Origin: an unidentified bacterial endosymbiont | GTDB lineage: Bacteria; Pseudomonadota; Gammaproteobacteria; Enterobacterales; Enterobacteriaceae | NCBI RefSeq assembly: GCF_918797525.1 | Contig: NZ_OU963893.1 | Coordinates: 4,650,001 to 4,714,000 of the forward strand | Length of the DNA stretch: 64,000 nt | Direction of reading: 5' to 3' | Shown here: positions 12,069 to 25,878 of the stretch, in pieces | Position numbering within the stretch: position 1 is the first letter of the stretch | How the letters are laid out: the number at the start of each line of letters is the position of its first letter | Notes under the pieces: generated by a model | Databases searched by the model: none | Seen by the model: only the letters and a program-made list of their open reading frames with translations | What the model was told of the DNA's origin: nothing | Program-made: the position numbers and the translations under genes

Positions 12069-13711
12069 GATAATTTCTCCATCATTTGTGAGTTACTGGC
12101 ACCGGGCGGTACCAACGGCCAGACGTTTTCAAGCTCATCGATTGAGACATGAAGCAGGTAAGGCCCTTCGCTTGACAGCAGGGTGTCGAGTGCAGCTTCA
12201 ACCTGGTCTTTACGAGTGATATGTTGGCCAGGGATACCGAACGCGCTGGCCAGAGTGAGGAAATCGGGGTTATCGGTCAGGGTCGTTTCGCTGTAACGCT
12301 CCTGGAAGAACAACTGCTGCCACTGGCGAACCATCCCTAAACGCTGGTTATCGAGCAACACAATTTTCAGCGGTAACTGCTTACGCTTAACGGTGCCCAG
12401 CTCCTGAACGTTCATCATGAAGGAGCCGTCACCGGAGATACAGATAACCGTATCGTTCGGGCGAGCAACCTGCGCCCCCACGGCGGCAGGCAGACCGAAG
12501 CCCATGGTCCCTAAGCCACTCGAGGTAATGAAGTTTTCCGGACGAGTGTAAGTCATATGCTGCGCGGACCACATCTGATGCTGGCCGACGTCCGTGGTCA
12601 CGACGCTGTCTGCCGGTTTACGGTCAGACAACTGTTTCAGCAGCAGCGGCGCGTAAATGGCATCGCCGGGGTGGTCGTAACGCCAGGCGTGTTCGGTACG
12701 CATATCCGCGGCGTGCTGGCACCATTCTTTTATCGCCAGCGGCTGCTGTAACGCGGGTAATAACGCATTGAGGTCGCCCTGCAGCGCGACGTGCGCCTGT
12801 CGCAGTTTGTTCATCTCCGCCGGATCGATATCCATATGGATGACGTTAGCATTCGGCGCGAAGGTGTTCAGCTTGCCGGTCACACGATCGTCAAAACGGG
12901 CACCGACGGCGATCAGCAAATCACACTCCTGCACCGCCAGGTTTGCCGCTTTAGTCCCGTGCATCCCAAGCATGCCGAGACAGTACGGGTAGGCTGCCTC
13001 AACCGCGCCCAACCCTTTCAACGTGCAGGTGGCAGGCATCTGCGTGACCGCGATAAATTCACGCAGAGCCGGGACGGCCTGTGCCATACCCACGCCACCG
13101 CCGACATAGAGCATTGGCCTGTGCGCTTGCGCCAGCATCTGGCGTGCCTCTTCCACGTCGACATGCGGGAAAGCTTTCTCACGTGCAACTGTGGTGAAAT
13201 GCGGCTCCAGATCCCCCTGGGCAACCTGGATGTCTTTCGGGATATCAACCAAAACCGGGCCAGGACGACCGGAATTTGCGACGTCAAAAGCTTCTGCCAT
13301 CACTCGCGGCAGCTCTTCCAGAGACTGAACGAGGAAGCTGTGTTTGGTACAGGCCAGCGACAACCCGAGAACATCCACTTCCTGGAACGCATCGGTACCG
13401 ATGAACGGTGAAGCCACCTGGCCGGTGATCGCAACGACGGGAACGGAATCGAGCAGAGCGTCTGCCAGACCGGTGATCAGGTTGGTGGCGCCTGGACCAG
13501 ACGTTGCCATACAAACGCCGGTTTTACCCGTGGCGCGCGCATAGCCAATTGCCGCCATCGCCGCTCCCTGCTCGTGGCGGCACAACAGGTGTTCCACGCC
13601 GCCGTCATACAGTGCATCGTAAATCGGCATAATTGCGCCCCCCGGATAACCGAAGACAGTGTCGACTCCCTGTGCGCGCAACGCATGTACTACCCAGTGT
13701 GCCCCATTCAT
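12065..13711 (-). CDS. ilvG: Acetolactate synthase II large subunit (intact)
   Basis: IlvG is the ThDP-dependent catalytic subunit of acetohydroxyacid synthase II, the valine-insensitive isozyme. The 548-residue frame is uninterrupted, unlike in E. coli K-12 where ilvG carries a frameshift. The catalytic glutamate region ([19 protein letters not shown]) and the ThDP/Mg motif ([13 protein letters not shown]) are visible. It starts two bases after the ilvX stop. With IlvM intact, the strain should have a working isozyme II. Confidence 0.98.
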   Translation of the reverse strand: MNGAHWVVHALRAQGVDTVFGYPGGAIMPIYDALYDGGVEHLLCRHEQGAAMAAIGYARATGKTGVCMATSGPGATNLITGLADALLDSVPVVAITGQVASPFIGTDAFQEVDVLGLSLACTKHSFLVQSLEELPRVMAEAFDVANSGRPGPVLVDIPKDIQVAQGDLEPHFTTVAREKAFPHVDVEEARQMLAQAHRPMLYVGGGVGMAQAVPALREFIAVTQMPATCTLKGLGAVEAAYPYCLGMLGMHGTKAANLAVQECDLLIAVGARFDDRVTGKLNTFAPNANVIHMDIDPAEMNKLRQAHVALQGDLNALLPALQQPLAIKEWCQHAADMRTEHAWRYDHPGDAIYAPLLLKQLSDRKPADSVVTTDVGQHQMWSAQHMTYTRPENFITSSGLGTMGFGLPAAVGAQVARPNDTVICISGDGSFMMNVQELGTVKRKQLPLKIVLLDNQRLGMVRQWQQLFFQERYSETTLTDNPDFLTLASAFGIPGQHITRKDQVEAALDTLLSSEGPYLLHVSIDELENVWPLVPPGASNSQMMEKLS

Positions 13712-13713
13712 AG

Positions 13714-13764
13714 TTAGTTCCCCGTCGTAAATCGGAAGAAACAGAATTTTATGCTAGTATTCAT
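13714..13764 (-). CDS. ilvX: Small peptide IlvX
   Basis: A 16-codon frame reads [16 protein letters not shown], clearly the counterpart of the E. coli 16-residue IlvX. It has a strong ribosome-binding site (GAGGAG) and ends two bases before the ilvG ATG. It is translated between the attenuator and ilvG. Its function is unknown; the tight spacing suggests that it couples ribosomes into ilvG. Small size limits certainty, but sequence, position and ribosome-binding site agree. Confidence 0.85.
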   Translation of the reverse strand: MNTSIKFCFFRFTTGN

Positions 13765-13795
13765 TTTCTGCTCCTCGTTTAAGTTTTTTAGTCAT

Positions 13796-13827
13796 AAAAA
13801 AACCCCCGGACCTTTCGGTGCGGGGGT
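13796..13827 (-). terminator. ilv operon attenuator
   Basis: On the minus strand a GC-rich stem (CCCCCGCACC with GGTCCGGGGG around GAAA) is followed by seven T residues. It lies between the ilvL leader peptide and ilvX. Ribosome stalling at the Ile/Val/Leu codons of ilvL should prevent this hairpin from forming and let transcription continue into ilvXGMEDA. Confidence 0.93.
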
Positions 13828-13850
13828 CTTAGTTCGTTAAGGCTTGATTT

Positions 13851-13949
13851 TTAAGCCTTTCCTCTTCCAGATGCAGCCCCGCACGGTGGGATAATAATCA
13901 CCACCACGCTAATCACGACCAGGCTAATCACTCGTAGAAGGGCTTTCAT
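13851..13949 (-). CDS. ilvL: ilvLXGMEDA operon leader peptide
   Basis: A 32-codon frame starts MKALLRVISLVVISVVVIII and ends GRGKA. It is the attenuation leader peptide: 15 of the first 20 codons or so specify Leu, Val or Ile, so scarcity of any charged tRNA stalls the ribosome and relieves attenuation. The length equals that of E. coli IlvL. It is followed by the attenuator hairpin. Confidence 0.95.
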   Translation of the reverse strand: MKALLRVISLVVISVVVIIIPPCGAASGRGKA

Positions 13950-14292
13950 TTTCAGTTCTTTCTGCTTCTTGTTCGAAGGAATACCTAAAGAGTTACCACA
14001 GTTTTTAAACCTAACACAAGATTTATTTATGACTGGATTGATTAGTCTGCGAAGCTAATTTCTTAAACATGTTGTTTTATATGGGAAAATTAGAAAATGA
14101 ATATTTCTCATTTTTTCAGGAGCAGATTAACCATTAAAAGTGAGGCGTTAGCCCATTTTGCGAGGCTACTTCCACGGCTCTGCAATCATTACAATTCGTC
14201 GCTAAAAATCATGAATACGCGCCGTAAATCAACGAAATGCAGCTCAACAGACGACATTAACGCAGGCATAGTCACACCAGGAGGTAGTGCTT
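13950..14292. other. Divergent intergenic region ilvL-yifB
   Basis: About 340 bp with no gene that I can support. It must hold the ilvLXGMEDA promoter on the minus strand, but I could not assign the -35/-10 with confidence, and a promoter for yifB. A strong Shine-Dalgarno, AGGAGGT at 14279-14285, belongs to yifB. Confidence 0.6.
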
Positions 14293-15813
14293 ATGTCACT
14301 GTCAGTTGTCTATACGCGTGCGGCTATTGGGGTTAAAGCACCGCTTATTTCCGTGGAGGTCCATCTGAGTAATGGGCTGCCCGGGCTTACGCTCGTCGGC
14401 TTGCCAGAGACGACGGTAAAAGAGGCCAGAGATCGGGTACGCAGTGCGATTATCAATAGTGGTTATGCCTTTCCCGCAAAAAAGATCACCATCAATCTTG
14501 CGCCTGCAGATCTCCCTAAAGAGGGAGGGCGATATGATTTACCTATCGCTATTGCGCTTCTCGCCGCCTCTGAGCAGCTTAACACCGCCGGGCTAGGCTC
14601 GTATGAGTTCATCGGTGAACTGGCGCTCACAGGAGCGTTGAGAGGCGTTCCTGGCGCCATCTCTGGTGCGCTGGAAGCTATCCGTGCAGGTCGACAAATC
14701 ATTGTACCTAATGAAAATACGTCCGAAGTCAGCCTTATCGCAGAAAAAGGCTGCCTCGTCGCCGGGCATTTACAGGAGGTCTGCGCGTATCTTGAGGGAA
14801 GGCATCAGTTGGCGGAACCGGAAGAGTCTGAGGATAGTCTGCCAGACAGCCCGGACGATCTGAGCGACATTATTGGCCAGGAACAGGGAAAGCGCGCACT
14901 TGAAGTCACCGCCGCCGGCGGGCATAACCTTTTGCTGATCGGCCCACCCGGCACAGGCAAAACCATGCTGGCCAGCAGGCTGAACGGTTTACTGCCTCCG
15001 CTCAATAATCACGAAGCACTCGAAAGCGCGGCAATATTCAGCCTGGTGAGTTCAGCGTCATTGCAAAAACAGTGGCGTCGCCGCCCTTTTCGCTCCCCGC
15101 ACCACAGCGCGTCACTGACAGCAATGGTGGGAGGCGGGTCGATTCCCGGTCCCGGAGAGATCTCACTGGCTCACAACGGTATTCTGTTTCTTGATGAATT
15201 GCCTGAGTTTGAACGCCGCGTTCTGGATGCTCTGCGAGAACCTATAGAATCGGGTGAGATCCATATTTCCCGTACCCGCGCCAAAATAAGCTATCCCGCG
15301 CTTTTCCAGTTAGTAGCAGCGATGAATCCCAGTCCTTCCGGTCACTATCAGGGGAACCATAATCGCTCTTCGCCTGAGCAGACGCTGCGCTATCTGGGGA
15401 AGTTATCAGGCCCTTTCCTGGACCGTTTCGATTTATCACTGGAGATCCCCTTGCCGCCACCAGGACTACTCAGCCAGACCACTATCAGAGGCGAGCGTTC
15501 AGCAGACGTGCGTGACCGGGTTATAGTTGCTCAGGCCCGACAGTATTTACGTCAAAACAAACTGAATGCACGTCTGGATAATGCTGAGATTCGGCAGTTT
15601 TGTCAGCTTAAGCCTGAAGACGCATGCTGGCTTGAGGAAACTTTAACGCGCCTCGGACTGTCGATCAGGGCATGGCAACGCCTGCTTAAAGTCTCTCGAA
15701 CCATTGCGGATGTGGAAGGATGTACTGATATTGGTAGGCAACATTTGCAGGAAGCATTAAGCTATCGCGCAATCGATCGCCTGCTGCTGCATCTGCAAAA
15801 GTTATTGGCATGA
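14293..15813 (+). CDS. yifB: YifB/ComM-family AAA+ ATPase
   Basis: This is a 506-residue Mg-chelatase-like AAA+ protein, the same length as E. coli YifB. ComM proteins of this family act as helicases that promote branch migration during integration of foreign DNA in transformable species. The N-terminal ChlI-like domain is followed by Walker A (GPPGTGKTMLA), Walker B (ILFLDELPEF) and a C-terminal lid. The ATG at 14293 is used because it follows the AGGAGGT site and gives MSLSVVYTRAAIGV, the family start. The role in enterobacteria is inferred from ComM. Confidence 0.93.
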   Translation: MSLSVVYTRAAIGVKAPLISVEVHLSNGLPGLTLVGLPETTVKEARDRVRSAIINSGYAFPAKKITINLAPADLPKEGGRYDLPIAIALLAASEQLNTAGLGSYEFIGELALTGALRGVPGAISGALEAIRAGRQIIVPNENTSEVSLIAEKGCLVAGHLQEVCAYLEGRHQLAEPEESEDSLPDSPDDLSDIIGQEQGKRALEVTAAGGHNLLLIGPPGTGKTMLASRLNGLLPPLNNHEALESAAIFSLVSSASLQKQWRRRPFRSPHHSASLTAMVGGGSIPGPGEISLAHNGILFLDELPEFERRVLDALREPIESGEIHISRTRAKISYPALFQLVAAMNPSPSGHYQGNHNRSSPEQTLRYLGKLSGPFLDRFDLSLEIPLPPPGLLSQTTIRGERSADVRDRVIVAQARQYLRQNKLNARLDNAEIRQFCQLKPEDACWLEETLTRLGLSIRAWQRLLKVSRTIADVEGCTDIGRQHLQEALSYRAIDRLLLHLQKLLA

Positions 15814-15817
15814 AAAA

Positions 15818-15831
15818 GGGGCCGTAGCCCC
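15818..15831. terminator. Bidirectional terminator yifB/maoP
   Basis: GGGGC-CGTA-GCCCC hairpin with a run of five A before it, between the convergent stops of yifB and maoP. Confidence 0.7.
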
Positions 15832-15844
15832 TGTTCTCATTATC

Positions 15845-16183
15845 TTAGTCCTCAGACTCGGTATAATCTTCTGCACCTTCCACCTGCGGCTTACCGCCAG
15901 ACAGCGTATGGAAACGCTTTGGACGCTTTATGCGCGCCATATACTTGATCCATACACGTTCCGCTTCTGACTCCGGCTCACGCTCACCCCGGCATACAGA
16001 GACAAACTGTTTTTCGTCTTCCGTAGCAGGTTCCCGTTTACCCAGATCCAGCTCGTTAAAGGCATAACCATGGCGCTCAAGCAGTTGCGCCTCTTTGATG
16101 GTGAAATCGCCGTGACGAGAGAACCCGCGCGGATAATGTTTATTGTCGAAAAAACGATTAGTCGTCGTAAAGCTTTCCGCCAT
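15845..16183 (-). CDS. maoP: Ori macrodomain organisation protein MaoP
   Basis: This 112-residue protein is the counterpart of E. coli YifE/MaoP, which with its cis site maoS constrains DNA in the Ori macrodomain of the chromosome. Length and sequence ([36 protein letters not shown]) match throughout. It is divergent from hdfR. In E. coli maoS lies close to maoP, so 16184-16301 is the place to look for it; I do not remember the motif well enough to mark it. Confidence 0.94.
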   Translation of the reverse strand: MAESFTTTNRFFDNKHYPRGFSRHGDFTIKEAQLLERHGYAFNELDLGKREPATEDEKQFVSVCRGEREPESEAERVWIKYMARIKRPKRFHTLSGGKPQVEGAEDYTESED

Positions 16184-16301
16184 CCTACACGCTCCTAATT
16201 CTTTGGCCGAGCTATTTATGGCGCGGAGTATTAGTTACGCTTGACAGAGTGTAAAACAAAACATTTAAATCATAACGACAAATAATTTTGCGGAGAAAGA
16301 T

Positions 16302-17123
16302 GTGGATACGGAATTGCTAAAAACTTTCCTGGAAGTGAGCAGGACGCGTCACTTTGGGCGAGCAGCGGAAGCGCTCTACCTGACACAGTCAGCGGTCAGT
16401 TTTCGTATTCGGCAACTGGAAAACCAACTGGGGGTAAATCTTTTCACCCGCCACCGCAATAACATCCGCCTCACACCAGCCGGGGAAAAACTTCTGCCCT
16501 ATGCTGAAACCTTGATGAATACCTGGCAGGCGGCCAGAAAAGAGGTGGCGCACACCTCGAGGCACAATGAGTTTTCGATCGGCGCCAGCGCATCCCTGTG
16601 GGAATGCATGCTCAGCCAGTGGCTTTCCAGGCTATATCATTCTCACGGCCATTTGCAATTCGAAGCCCGGATTGCACAAAGGCAGTCGCTTGTTAAGCAA
16701 TTACATGAACGTCAGCTTGATCTGCTGATCACGACAGAAGCCCCCAAGATGGACGAATTTAGCAGCCAGATCGTCGGCCAGTTTGGTCTAGCTCTTTATG
16801 CTTCTGAACCGTCGATGATGAAGGCCGACCTGAGCTATCTGCGTCTGGAATGGGGACCGGATTTTCAGCAACATGAAGCAGGATTAATCGCCAGCGATGA
16901 CGTTCCGCAGCTAACCACAAGCTCTGCGGAGGTCGCCTGTCAGCAACTTTCCTTACTGAAAGGCTGCACCTGGTTACCCATCCGCTGGGCAGACAATAAA
17001 TCAGGACTGCATACTGTCACCGATTCCACCACCCTTTCCAGACCTTTGTATGCAATTTGGCTGCAAAACAGCGACAAGCAATCTCAGATTAAAGATCTGC
17101 TTAAAATAAATGTCATGGATTGA
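16302..17123 (+). CDS. hdfR: LysR-type regulator HdfR
   Basis: HdfR is a LysR regulator that represses flhDC, and so flagellar synthesis, in E. coli. The 273-residue product has the N-terminal HTH ([20 protein letters not shown]) and an effector domain. It is a few residues shorter than the 279-residue E. coli protein because of an internal gap and an earlier C-terminal stop. Translation starts at GTG 16302, preceded by CGGAGAAA. It ends at a clear hairpin that faces the rRNA operon terminator. Confidence 0.93.
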   Translation: MDTELLKTFLEVSRTRHFGRAAEALYLTQSAVSFRIRQLENQLGVNLFTRHRNNIRLTPAGEKLLPYAETLMNTWQAARKEVAHTSRHNEFSIGASASLWECMLSQWLSRLYHSHGHLQFEARIAQRQSLVKQLHERQLDLLITTEAPKMDEFSSQIVGQFGLALYASEPSMMKADLSYLRLEWGPDFQQHEAGLIASDDVPQLTTSSAEVACQQLSLLKGCTWLPIRWADNKSGLHTVTDSTTLSRPLYAIWLQNSDKQSQIKDLLKINVMD

Positions 17124-17129
17124 GGTGTA

Positions 17130-17149
17130 AGCCTGCAATTGTGCAGGCT
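17130..17149 (+). terminator. hdfR terminator
   Basis: AGCCTGCA-ATTG-TGCAGGCT is a perfect 8-bp stem followed by GCTTTTC, seven bases after the hdfR stop. Confidence 0.75.
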
Positions 17150-17184
17150 GCTTTTCAGATGAGAAATTTTACCGTTTTACAGGC

Positions 17185-17214
17185 AAAAAAAATCCTTTGC
17201 CGAAGCAAAGGATT
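17185..17214 (-). terminator. rRNA operon terminator after tRNA-Trp
   Basis: On the minus strand AATCCTTTGC-TTCG-GCAAAGGATT makes a perfect 10-bp stem with a stable tetraloop, followed by eight T residues. It lies five bases past the 3' end of tRNA-Trp and ends the rrn transcript. Confidence 0.92.
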
Positions 17215-17219
17215 CTATA

Positions 17220-17295
17220 TGGCAGGGGCGGAGAGACTCGAACTCGCGACACCCGGTTTTGGAGACCGGTGCTCTACCAACTGAGCTACGCCCCT
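17220..17295 (-). tRNA. trpT: tRNA-Trp (anticodon CCA)
   Basis: The 76-nt minus-strand cloverleaf starts AGGGGCGTAGCTCAG and ends in an encoded CCA. The anticodon loop CTCCAAA gives CCA. It is the last gene of the rRNA operon, directly after tRNA-Asp as at the E. coli rrnC locus. Confidence 0.98.
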
Positions 17296-17347
17296 AAATC
17301 TTCTTGCCATCAAGCCTGCCAGGAGGCAGGCTTGATGTTTTAATAAG

Positions 17348-17424
17348 TGGCGGAACGGACGGGACTCGAACCCGCGACCCCCTGCGTGACAGGCAGGTAT
17401 TCTAACCGACTGAACTACCGCTCC
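17348..17424 (-). tRNA. aspT: tRNA-Asp (anticodon GUC)
   Basis: The 77-nt minus-strand cloverleaf starts GGAGCGGTAGTTCAG and has encoded CCA; the anticodon loop CTGTCAC gives GUC. It is distal to 5S in the rRNA operon, cotranscribed with tRNA-Trp. Confidence 0.98.
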
Positions 17425-17476
17425 ACCGAAGACTTCTGTAACCACCGGATTATGCACCGGCTTACCACTTAATTTG

Positions 17477-17596
17477 ATGCCTGGCAGTTCCCTACTCTCA
17501 CATGGGGAGACCCCACACTACCATCGGCGCTACGGCGTTTCACTTCTGAGTTCGGCATGGGGTCAGGTGGGACCACCGCGCTACAGCCGCCAGGCA
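17477..17596 (-). rRNA. rrf: 5S ribosomal RNA
   Basis: The 120-nt sequence has the complementary ends TGCCTGGC and GCCAGGCA, the standard enterobacterial 5S. It lies about 60 bp after 23S. Confidence 0.98.
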
Positions 17597-17656
17597 AATT
17601 CTTTATCTGTATCAGGCTGAAAATCTCTCTCTCCGCCAAAACAGCTTCGGCGTTGT

Positions 17657-20562
<2,906 letters not shown>

Positions 20563-20660
20563 TCACAACCCGAAGCTGTTTCGCCTCTGATTGTGAAAAT
20601 TTGAGAGACTCAAACACACCATTAAAGATGTGTCGTTTCAATTTTCAGCTTGATCCAGAT

Positions 20661-20672
20661 TTTTAAAGAGCA
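20661..20672 (-). promoter_or_regulatory. boxA antitermination site before 23S
   Basis: The minus strand reads TGCTCTTTAAAA in the tRNA-Ala to 23S spacer. This is the Nus-factor boxA that maintains antitermination through the 23S gene. Confidence 0.85.
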
Positions 20673-20735
20673 AAACTTCGCAGTGCACCTTTTCAGGTTC
20701 ACTCTGAAGTTTTCTTGTTTTGTGCAGTAAAAGGA

Positions 20736-20811
20736 TGGTGGAGCTATGCGGGATCGAACCGCAGACCTCCTGCGTGCAAGGCAGGCGCTCTCCCAGCTGA
20801 GCTATAGCCCC
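20736..20811 (-). tRNA. alaT: tRNA-Ala (anticodon UGC)
   Basis: The 76-nt cloverleaf GGGGCTATAGCTCAGCTGGG has encoded CCA and the anticodon loop TTGCACG. It is the second tRNA of the 16S-23S spacer. The copy letter of the symbol is by analogy only. Confidence 0.97.
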
Positions 20812-20835
20812 ATCGTAGTTATCTCTCTACCGGTA

Positions 20836-20916
20836 ATTTTTGTTGAGGCAAGGCGTGGTGACACGGAGCATACTCAGGTATGTGAGTGTCACCGCAACGC
20901 AGCATCAGCAAAAATT
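20836..20916 (-). repeat. Stem-loop block in the tRNA-Ile/tRNA-Ala spacer
   Basis: The Ile-Ala spacer is about 105 bp and holds an extended imperfect inverted repeat. The inner arms GGTGACAC (20857-20864) and GTGTCACC (20886-20893) are perfect, and the outer arms pair AATTTTTG near 20836 with GCAAAAATT near 20914. Similar spacer-loop insertions are known in enterobacterial rrn spacers. It probably folds in the precursor RNA. Confidence 0.65.
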
Positions 20917-20993
<77 letters not shown>

Positions 20994-21062
20994 GCAGAGA
21001 TTTTTACTGCTGTATTTCATCAGACAATCTGTGTGAGCACTACAAAGGCAGGTTCTTTAAGG

Positions 21063-22602
<1,540 letters not shown>

Positions 22603-22734
22603 AAGTTTGATGCTCGTGAATTAAACTTCGTAATGAATTACGTATGTTCACTCAGAGACTTGGTATTCATTTTTCGTCTTTCGACGTTAAGAATCCATGT
22701 CACTTTGAGTGCCCACACAGATTGTCTGATAAAT

Positions 22735-22746
22735 TGTTAAAGAGCA
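22735..22746 (-). promoter_or_regulatory. boxA in the rRNA leader
   Basis: The minus strand reads TGCTCTTTAACA, the canonical leader boxA, between promoter P2 and the 16S gene. It recruits NusB/S10 for ribosomal antitermination. Confidence 0.9.
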
Positions 22747-22782
22747 GTGCCGCTTCGCTTTTTGCTGCGGCGCGGGGTGTGC

Positions 22783-22810
22783 ATATTACGCTTTCCCGCT
22801 ACAGAGTCAA
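22783..22810 (-). promoter_or_regulatory. rRNA promoter P2
   Basis: On the minus strand TTGACT (-35, 22805-22810) and TAATAT (-10, 22783-22788) are 16 bp apart, followed by a GC-rich discriminator. Confidence 0.85.
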
Positions 22811-22901
22811 GCGTTTATTTCGCTTTTCTCTGCAAGAGTTCATCGCTGAACCCCGCTAACCCGGCGGCCTGTAAGCCGTTGTTCCGTGTCAGTGGAGGCG
22901 C

Positions 22902-22929
22902 ATTATAGGGAGTTCTCAGGCGTTGACAA
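22902..22929 (-). promoter_or_regulatory. rRNA promoter P1
   Basis: On the minus strand TTGTCA (-35, 22924-22929) and TATAAT (-10, 22902-22907) are 16 bp apart, with the GCGCC discriminator typical of stringently controlled rrn P1. The A/T-rich stretch at 22930-22950 is placed as the UP element and reaches the murI stop codon, so Fis sites would lie inside murI. Confidence 0.9.
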
Positions 22930-22950
22930 CCCCTCTTTTAAAAAAAACGT

Positions 22951-23832
22951 TCAACCGTCTCTTTTTTGCGCAAAATCGTGCGGCAACACCAGTTTTTCCA
23001 GCGTTTCAAAGCCATAACGGCGTAAAACGGGTAAAAGTTGTTCAGTTTCTTTTGTTATTGCCATACAGAAAGCGATATTCGCATCGGTCGATTTTGCATC
23101 TGGCGCTTCATGTTCCAATAGCCAGGCCGTACGACGCGCAATAGCCGCGCCGGAATCGACCAGTCTTGTCCCCTCAGGGAGAACCGCTAACAGTTCTTCC
23201 TGTAATAACGGGAAGTGGGTGCAGCCCAGGACGACCGTATCCGGTGGTTCCGGCATTCGCAGCCACGGGCGAAGTATGCGGCGCAGTTCTTCGTGCGATA
23301 CCGCTTCTCCGTGCAACTTCGCTTCCGCCATCTCCACCAGTTCCGCCGACCCCAGCATGGCAATCTTGCATTCATTGGCGAAGCGATCGATAAGTTCACG
23401 GGTATAAGGACGTTTGACCGTGCCACGGGTTGCCAGCAGGCCGACAATGCCGTTTGCCGTCAGACGTGCCGCAGGTTTAATTGCCGGAACGACACCCACC
23501 ACCGGAAACGGGAATTTATCACGCAGTGCTGGAAGGGAGACGGTGCTTGCCGTATTACAGGCAATGACCGCCAGCGCCAGGGGATAACGCTGCTGTACCG
23601 CGGTGACGATTTCAACCACACGCTCAACTATAAAATCTTCACTCTTTTCCCCATAAGGGAATGCGACGTTATCGAAGGCATAAATGTAATGGAGATCCGG
23701 CAGGAGATGCCGAATCTCATCGTAGACCGAAAGCCCACCGACGCCGGAATCAAAAACCAGCACGGTGGGACGCGGATCAGAAGGTGTAGCTGCCAGACAA
23801 GGTGTATTCTCGTCCTGCAGTTTGATAGCCAT
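22951..23832 (-). CDS. murI: Glutamate racemase
   Basis: MurI makes D-glutamate for peptidoglycan. The 293-residue product has the two catalytic-cysteine motifs, [10 protein letters not shown] and [11 protein letters not shown], and the N-terminal extension ([19 protein letters not shown]) typical of enterobacterial MurI, which is activated by UDP-MurNAc-Ala. Its first 56 bases overlap the 3' end of btuB in another frame, as in E. coli. The 3' end abuts the rRNA P1 UP element. The C-terminus is a few residues longer than in E. coli. Confidence 0.96.
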   Translation of the reverse strand: MAIKLQDENTPCLAATPSDPRPTVLVFDSGVGGLSVYDEIRHLLPDLHYIYAFDNVAFPYGEKSEDFIVERVVEIVTAVQQRYPLALAVIACNTASTVSLPALRDKFPFPVVGVVPAIKPAARLTANGIVGLLATRGTVKRPYTRELIDRFANECKIAMLGSAELVEMAEAKLHGEAVSHEELRRILRPWLRMPEPPDTVVLGCTHFPLLQEELLAVLPEGTRLVDSGAAIARRTAWLLEHEAPDAKSTDANIAFCMAITKETEQLLPVLRRYGFETLEKLVLPHDFAQKRDG

Positions 23833-25615
23833 AAACTGTCTCGTAATCTTTATCGAACAGGTTAGCTATTTTACCACGAACTGTCAGATGTGAGGTGACA
23901 GGATATGAAACTGCGATATCCCACAGGCTCACACCGCCCATTTTGACCTTCTGACTCGGATAGGTCCCGAAATCGGTATCGTAACGTGTCCCCAGGTAGT
24001 GGTAAGTCAGACTCCAGTCGACATCAGCGATCTGCGTATCGAGTTGATACTTTACCTGCTGTTTAGCGCGACGATCCAGCGGTTGGTTCGTTGCCGCATT
24101 GCGCGCATCTACATAGTCATAGCCGACAGTATGTATAATCGGACCAGTATCAAACGAGGCAGTGGCTTCAACGCCTTTAATGCGCGCTTTGCCGACGTTG
24201 TAATACTCCTGAAGATTGTTGTTGAAGTCGATCAAGTTATCAACATCGTTACGATAGGCCGACACGCGCCAGCTCACGCCCGCCGTGAGACCTTCGAACG
24301 CACCTTCCCACTGCTTGCTCTCTTCAGGATCAAGGTGGTCATTGCCGTAGAAGCCATATAGTTGCCCCAGGTTCGGCGCTTTATAGGCGGTGCCATAAGA
24401 CGCAATGACGCGATAACCGTCAATAAACTCCCAGCCTGCGCTGCTCTGCCAGGTACCATGGCGACCAAACTGTGAGTTATCGTCGCTACGGGCTGCCCCT
24501 TCCAGCGTAACATCACCCCATTTCTGCAACGCGGTCAGGTAGACGCCCGTGTTACGAATGTCGTAGCCATTCGACACATAGTTGGTGTTAGGTTCTGTGC
24601 TCTGCTTCTGCCAGTCGACACCCGCGCCGATGTTGCCATGCCCAACGTCCACGGAGTTAGCCCATTGAACGTTGTACTGTTTGATTTCATCCAGCGTAGC
24701 CGTGGAGTCATAACGTCCAAGATGCGGATCGTAGTTATAGTCCTTACTGTGGCTATAGCTGGAGAGTAACTGTGAATGGAAGATATCCTCATTGAAGCGC
24801 AGTCCGGCATCCCAGGTCTGGCTATACAATTGGCGGGTATCGACCAGTGCATTAGGGCTGTAATAACCGTCATAGGCTGTACGGTTGCTATAGCCATAAC
24901 CTCGAATAAAGCCGCTCCACTGATTGGAGAACGCATGCTCCAGCGCGCCGTAGATTGTTTTATTCATATAGCCGTCGCGATCGGTCTGGGCAAAGCCGCC
25001 GTTATTTCCGTCCGCCACCACGTCAAAACCTTTCGTGTAGGTGTAATCGCCCGCCAGCGTCACCCGGGTACTGTCGCCCAGCGTTTGCTGGGTGCTACCG
25101 CCATAATTCTGGTAGCCATGCGACCCAACGCCTGCATTAAGCGTCGTGCCATCCTTCGCGCGGGTAGTGATGATGTTCACCACGCCGCCAATCGCATCAG
25201 AGCCATAGACTGCAGAGCGCGGTCCACGAATGTATTCGATGCGCTGTACCAGTGCGATGGGGAACTGACTGAGGTCGGACGACCCTGTGACGCCCGCCTG
25301 GTTAAGACGGACCCCGTCGACAAGAATAAGAACATGGCTGGAATTGGTGCCACGTATAAAGAGTGAAGAAAGCTGCCCCATTCCGCCGCTTTGCGTGGTA
25401 TCCACACCCGGCAGGCGGCGCATCACATCAACTACGGTCGTGGATTGCCAACGTTCAATATCTTCACGCGTCACCACAGATGTCGGCGCCAGAACGGTTT
25501 TTTCCGGTTGCGCAAAACGGTTTGCCGTAACGACCAACGAGTCTGCGCTATCCTGCGCCCAGCCCGAAAATGCCGTGACGGACAATGCCGTCAGCAGCGA
25601 TACTTTTTTAATCAT
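23777..25615 (-). CDS. btuB: Vitamin B12 TonB-dependent outer-membrane receptor BtuB
   Basis: BtuB imports cobalamin across the outer membrane using TonB energy. The 612-residue product has a signal peptide ([20 protein letters not shown]), the Ton box DSLVVTA just after it, a plug domain and a 22-strand barrel ending in the porin-type SGSYTF. The ATG at 25615 matches the E. coli start; five upstream in-frame codons are left out. Expression is expected to be controlled by the cobalamin riboswitch upstream. The 3' end overlaps murI by 56 bp. Confidence 0.97.
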   Translation of the reverse strand: MIKKVSLLTALSVTAFSGWAQDSADSLVVTANRFAQPEKTVLAPTSVVTREDIERWQSTTVVDVMRRLPGVDTTQSGGMGQLSSLFIRGTNSSHVLILVDGVRLNQAGVTGSSDLSQFPIALVQRIEYIRGPRSAVYGSDAIGGVVNIITTRAKDGTTLNAGVGSHGYQNYGGSTQQTLGDSTRVTLAGDYTYTKGFDVVADGNNGGFAQTDRDGYMNKTIYGALEHAFSNQWSGFIRGYGYSNRTAYDGYYSPNALVDTRQLYSQTWDAGLRFNEDIFHSQLLSSYSHSKDYNYDPHLGRYDSTATLDEIKQYNVQWANSVDVGHGNIGAGVDWQKQSTEPNTNYVSNGYDIRNTGVYLTALQKWGDVTLEGAARSDDNSQFGRHGTWQSSAGWEFIDGYRVIASYGTAYKAPNLGQLYGFYGNDHLDPEESKQWEGAFEGLTAGVSWRVSAYRNDVDNLIDFNNNLQEYYNVGKARIKGVEATASFDTGPIIHTVGYDYVDARNAATNQPLDRRAKQQVKYQLDTQIADVDWSLTYHYLGTRYDTDFGTYPSQKVKMGGVSLWDIAVSYPVTSHLTVRGKIANLFDKDYETVYGYQTAGREYTLSGSYTF

Positions 25616-25639
25616 TGTTAAAGCATCCACAATATAAGA

Positions 25640-25842
25640 AGGATGCCGCAGGCCTCATCTATAGCACGCGATGATGAAACCAGATGCGACGTGATCCCGG
25701 CAGGTCTTCGGGCTAGGTGGCGTTTTACAGATGACGACTTCCCGCTTTCACAGTGTCTACAACATTCATCCCGCCAGTCTTTACCGCTGCGCGTCAGCTC
25801 CAGATTTACACTGGATTCCCTTTTTACTCTCAGGAGACCGGA
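25640..25842 (-). promoter_or_regulatory. Cobalamin riboswitch (btuB leader)
   Basis: The minus-strand leader contains the B12 box AGCCCGAAGACCTGCCGGG (25696-25714) and the conserved upstream block GAATCCAGTGTAAATCTGGA. It closely follows the 240-nt E. coli btuB leader. Adenosylcobalamin binding should hide the btuB ribosome-binding site. The boundaries are approximate. Confidence 0.95.
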
Positions 25843-25848
25843 AACAGA

Positions 25849-25878
25849 ATGCTACAATTAGACACGTATGGATGTCCA
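25849..25878 (-). promoter_or_regulatory. Predicted btuB promoter
   Basis: On the minus strand TGGACA (25873-25878) and TAGCAT (25849-25854) are 18 bp apart, which puts transcription start near 25842, just before the riboswitch. The -35 lies in the left arm of the inverted repeat. Confidence 0.55.

Noticed and set aside
14097-14336. 79-codon frame upstream of and overlapping yifB
   Set aside because: No ribosome-binding site, no similarity that I recognise, and A/T-rich intergenic composition.
17215-17457. 80-codon frame across tRNA-Asp and tRNA-Trp
   Set aside because: It is a translation of tRNA sequence, a well-known false gene call.
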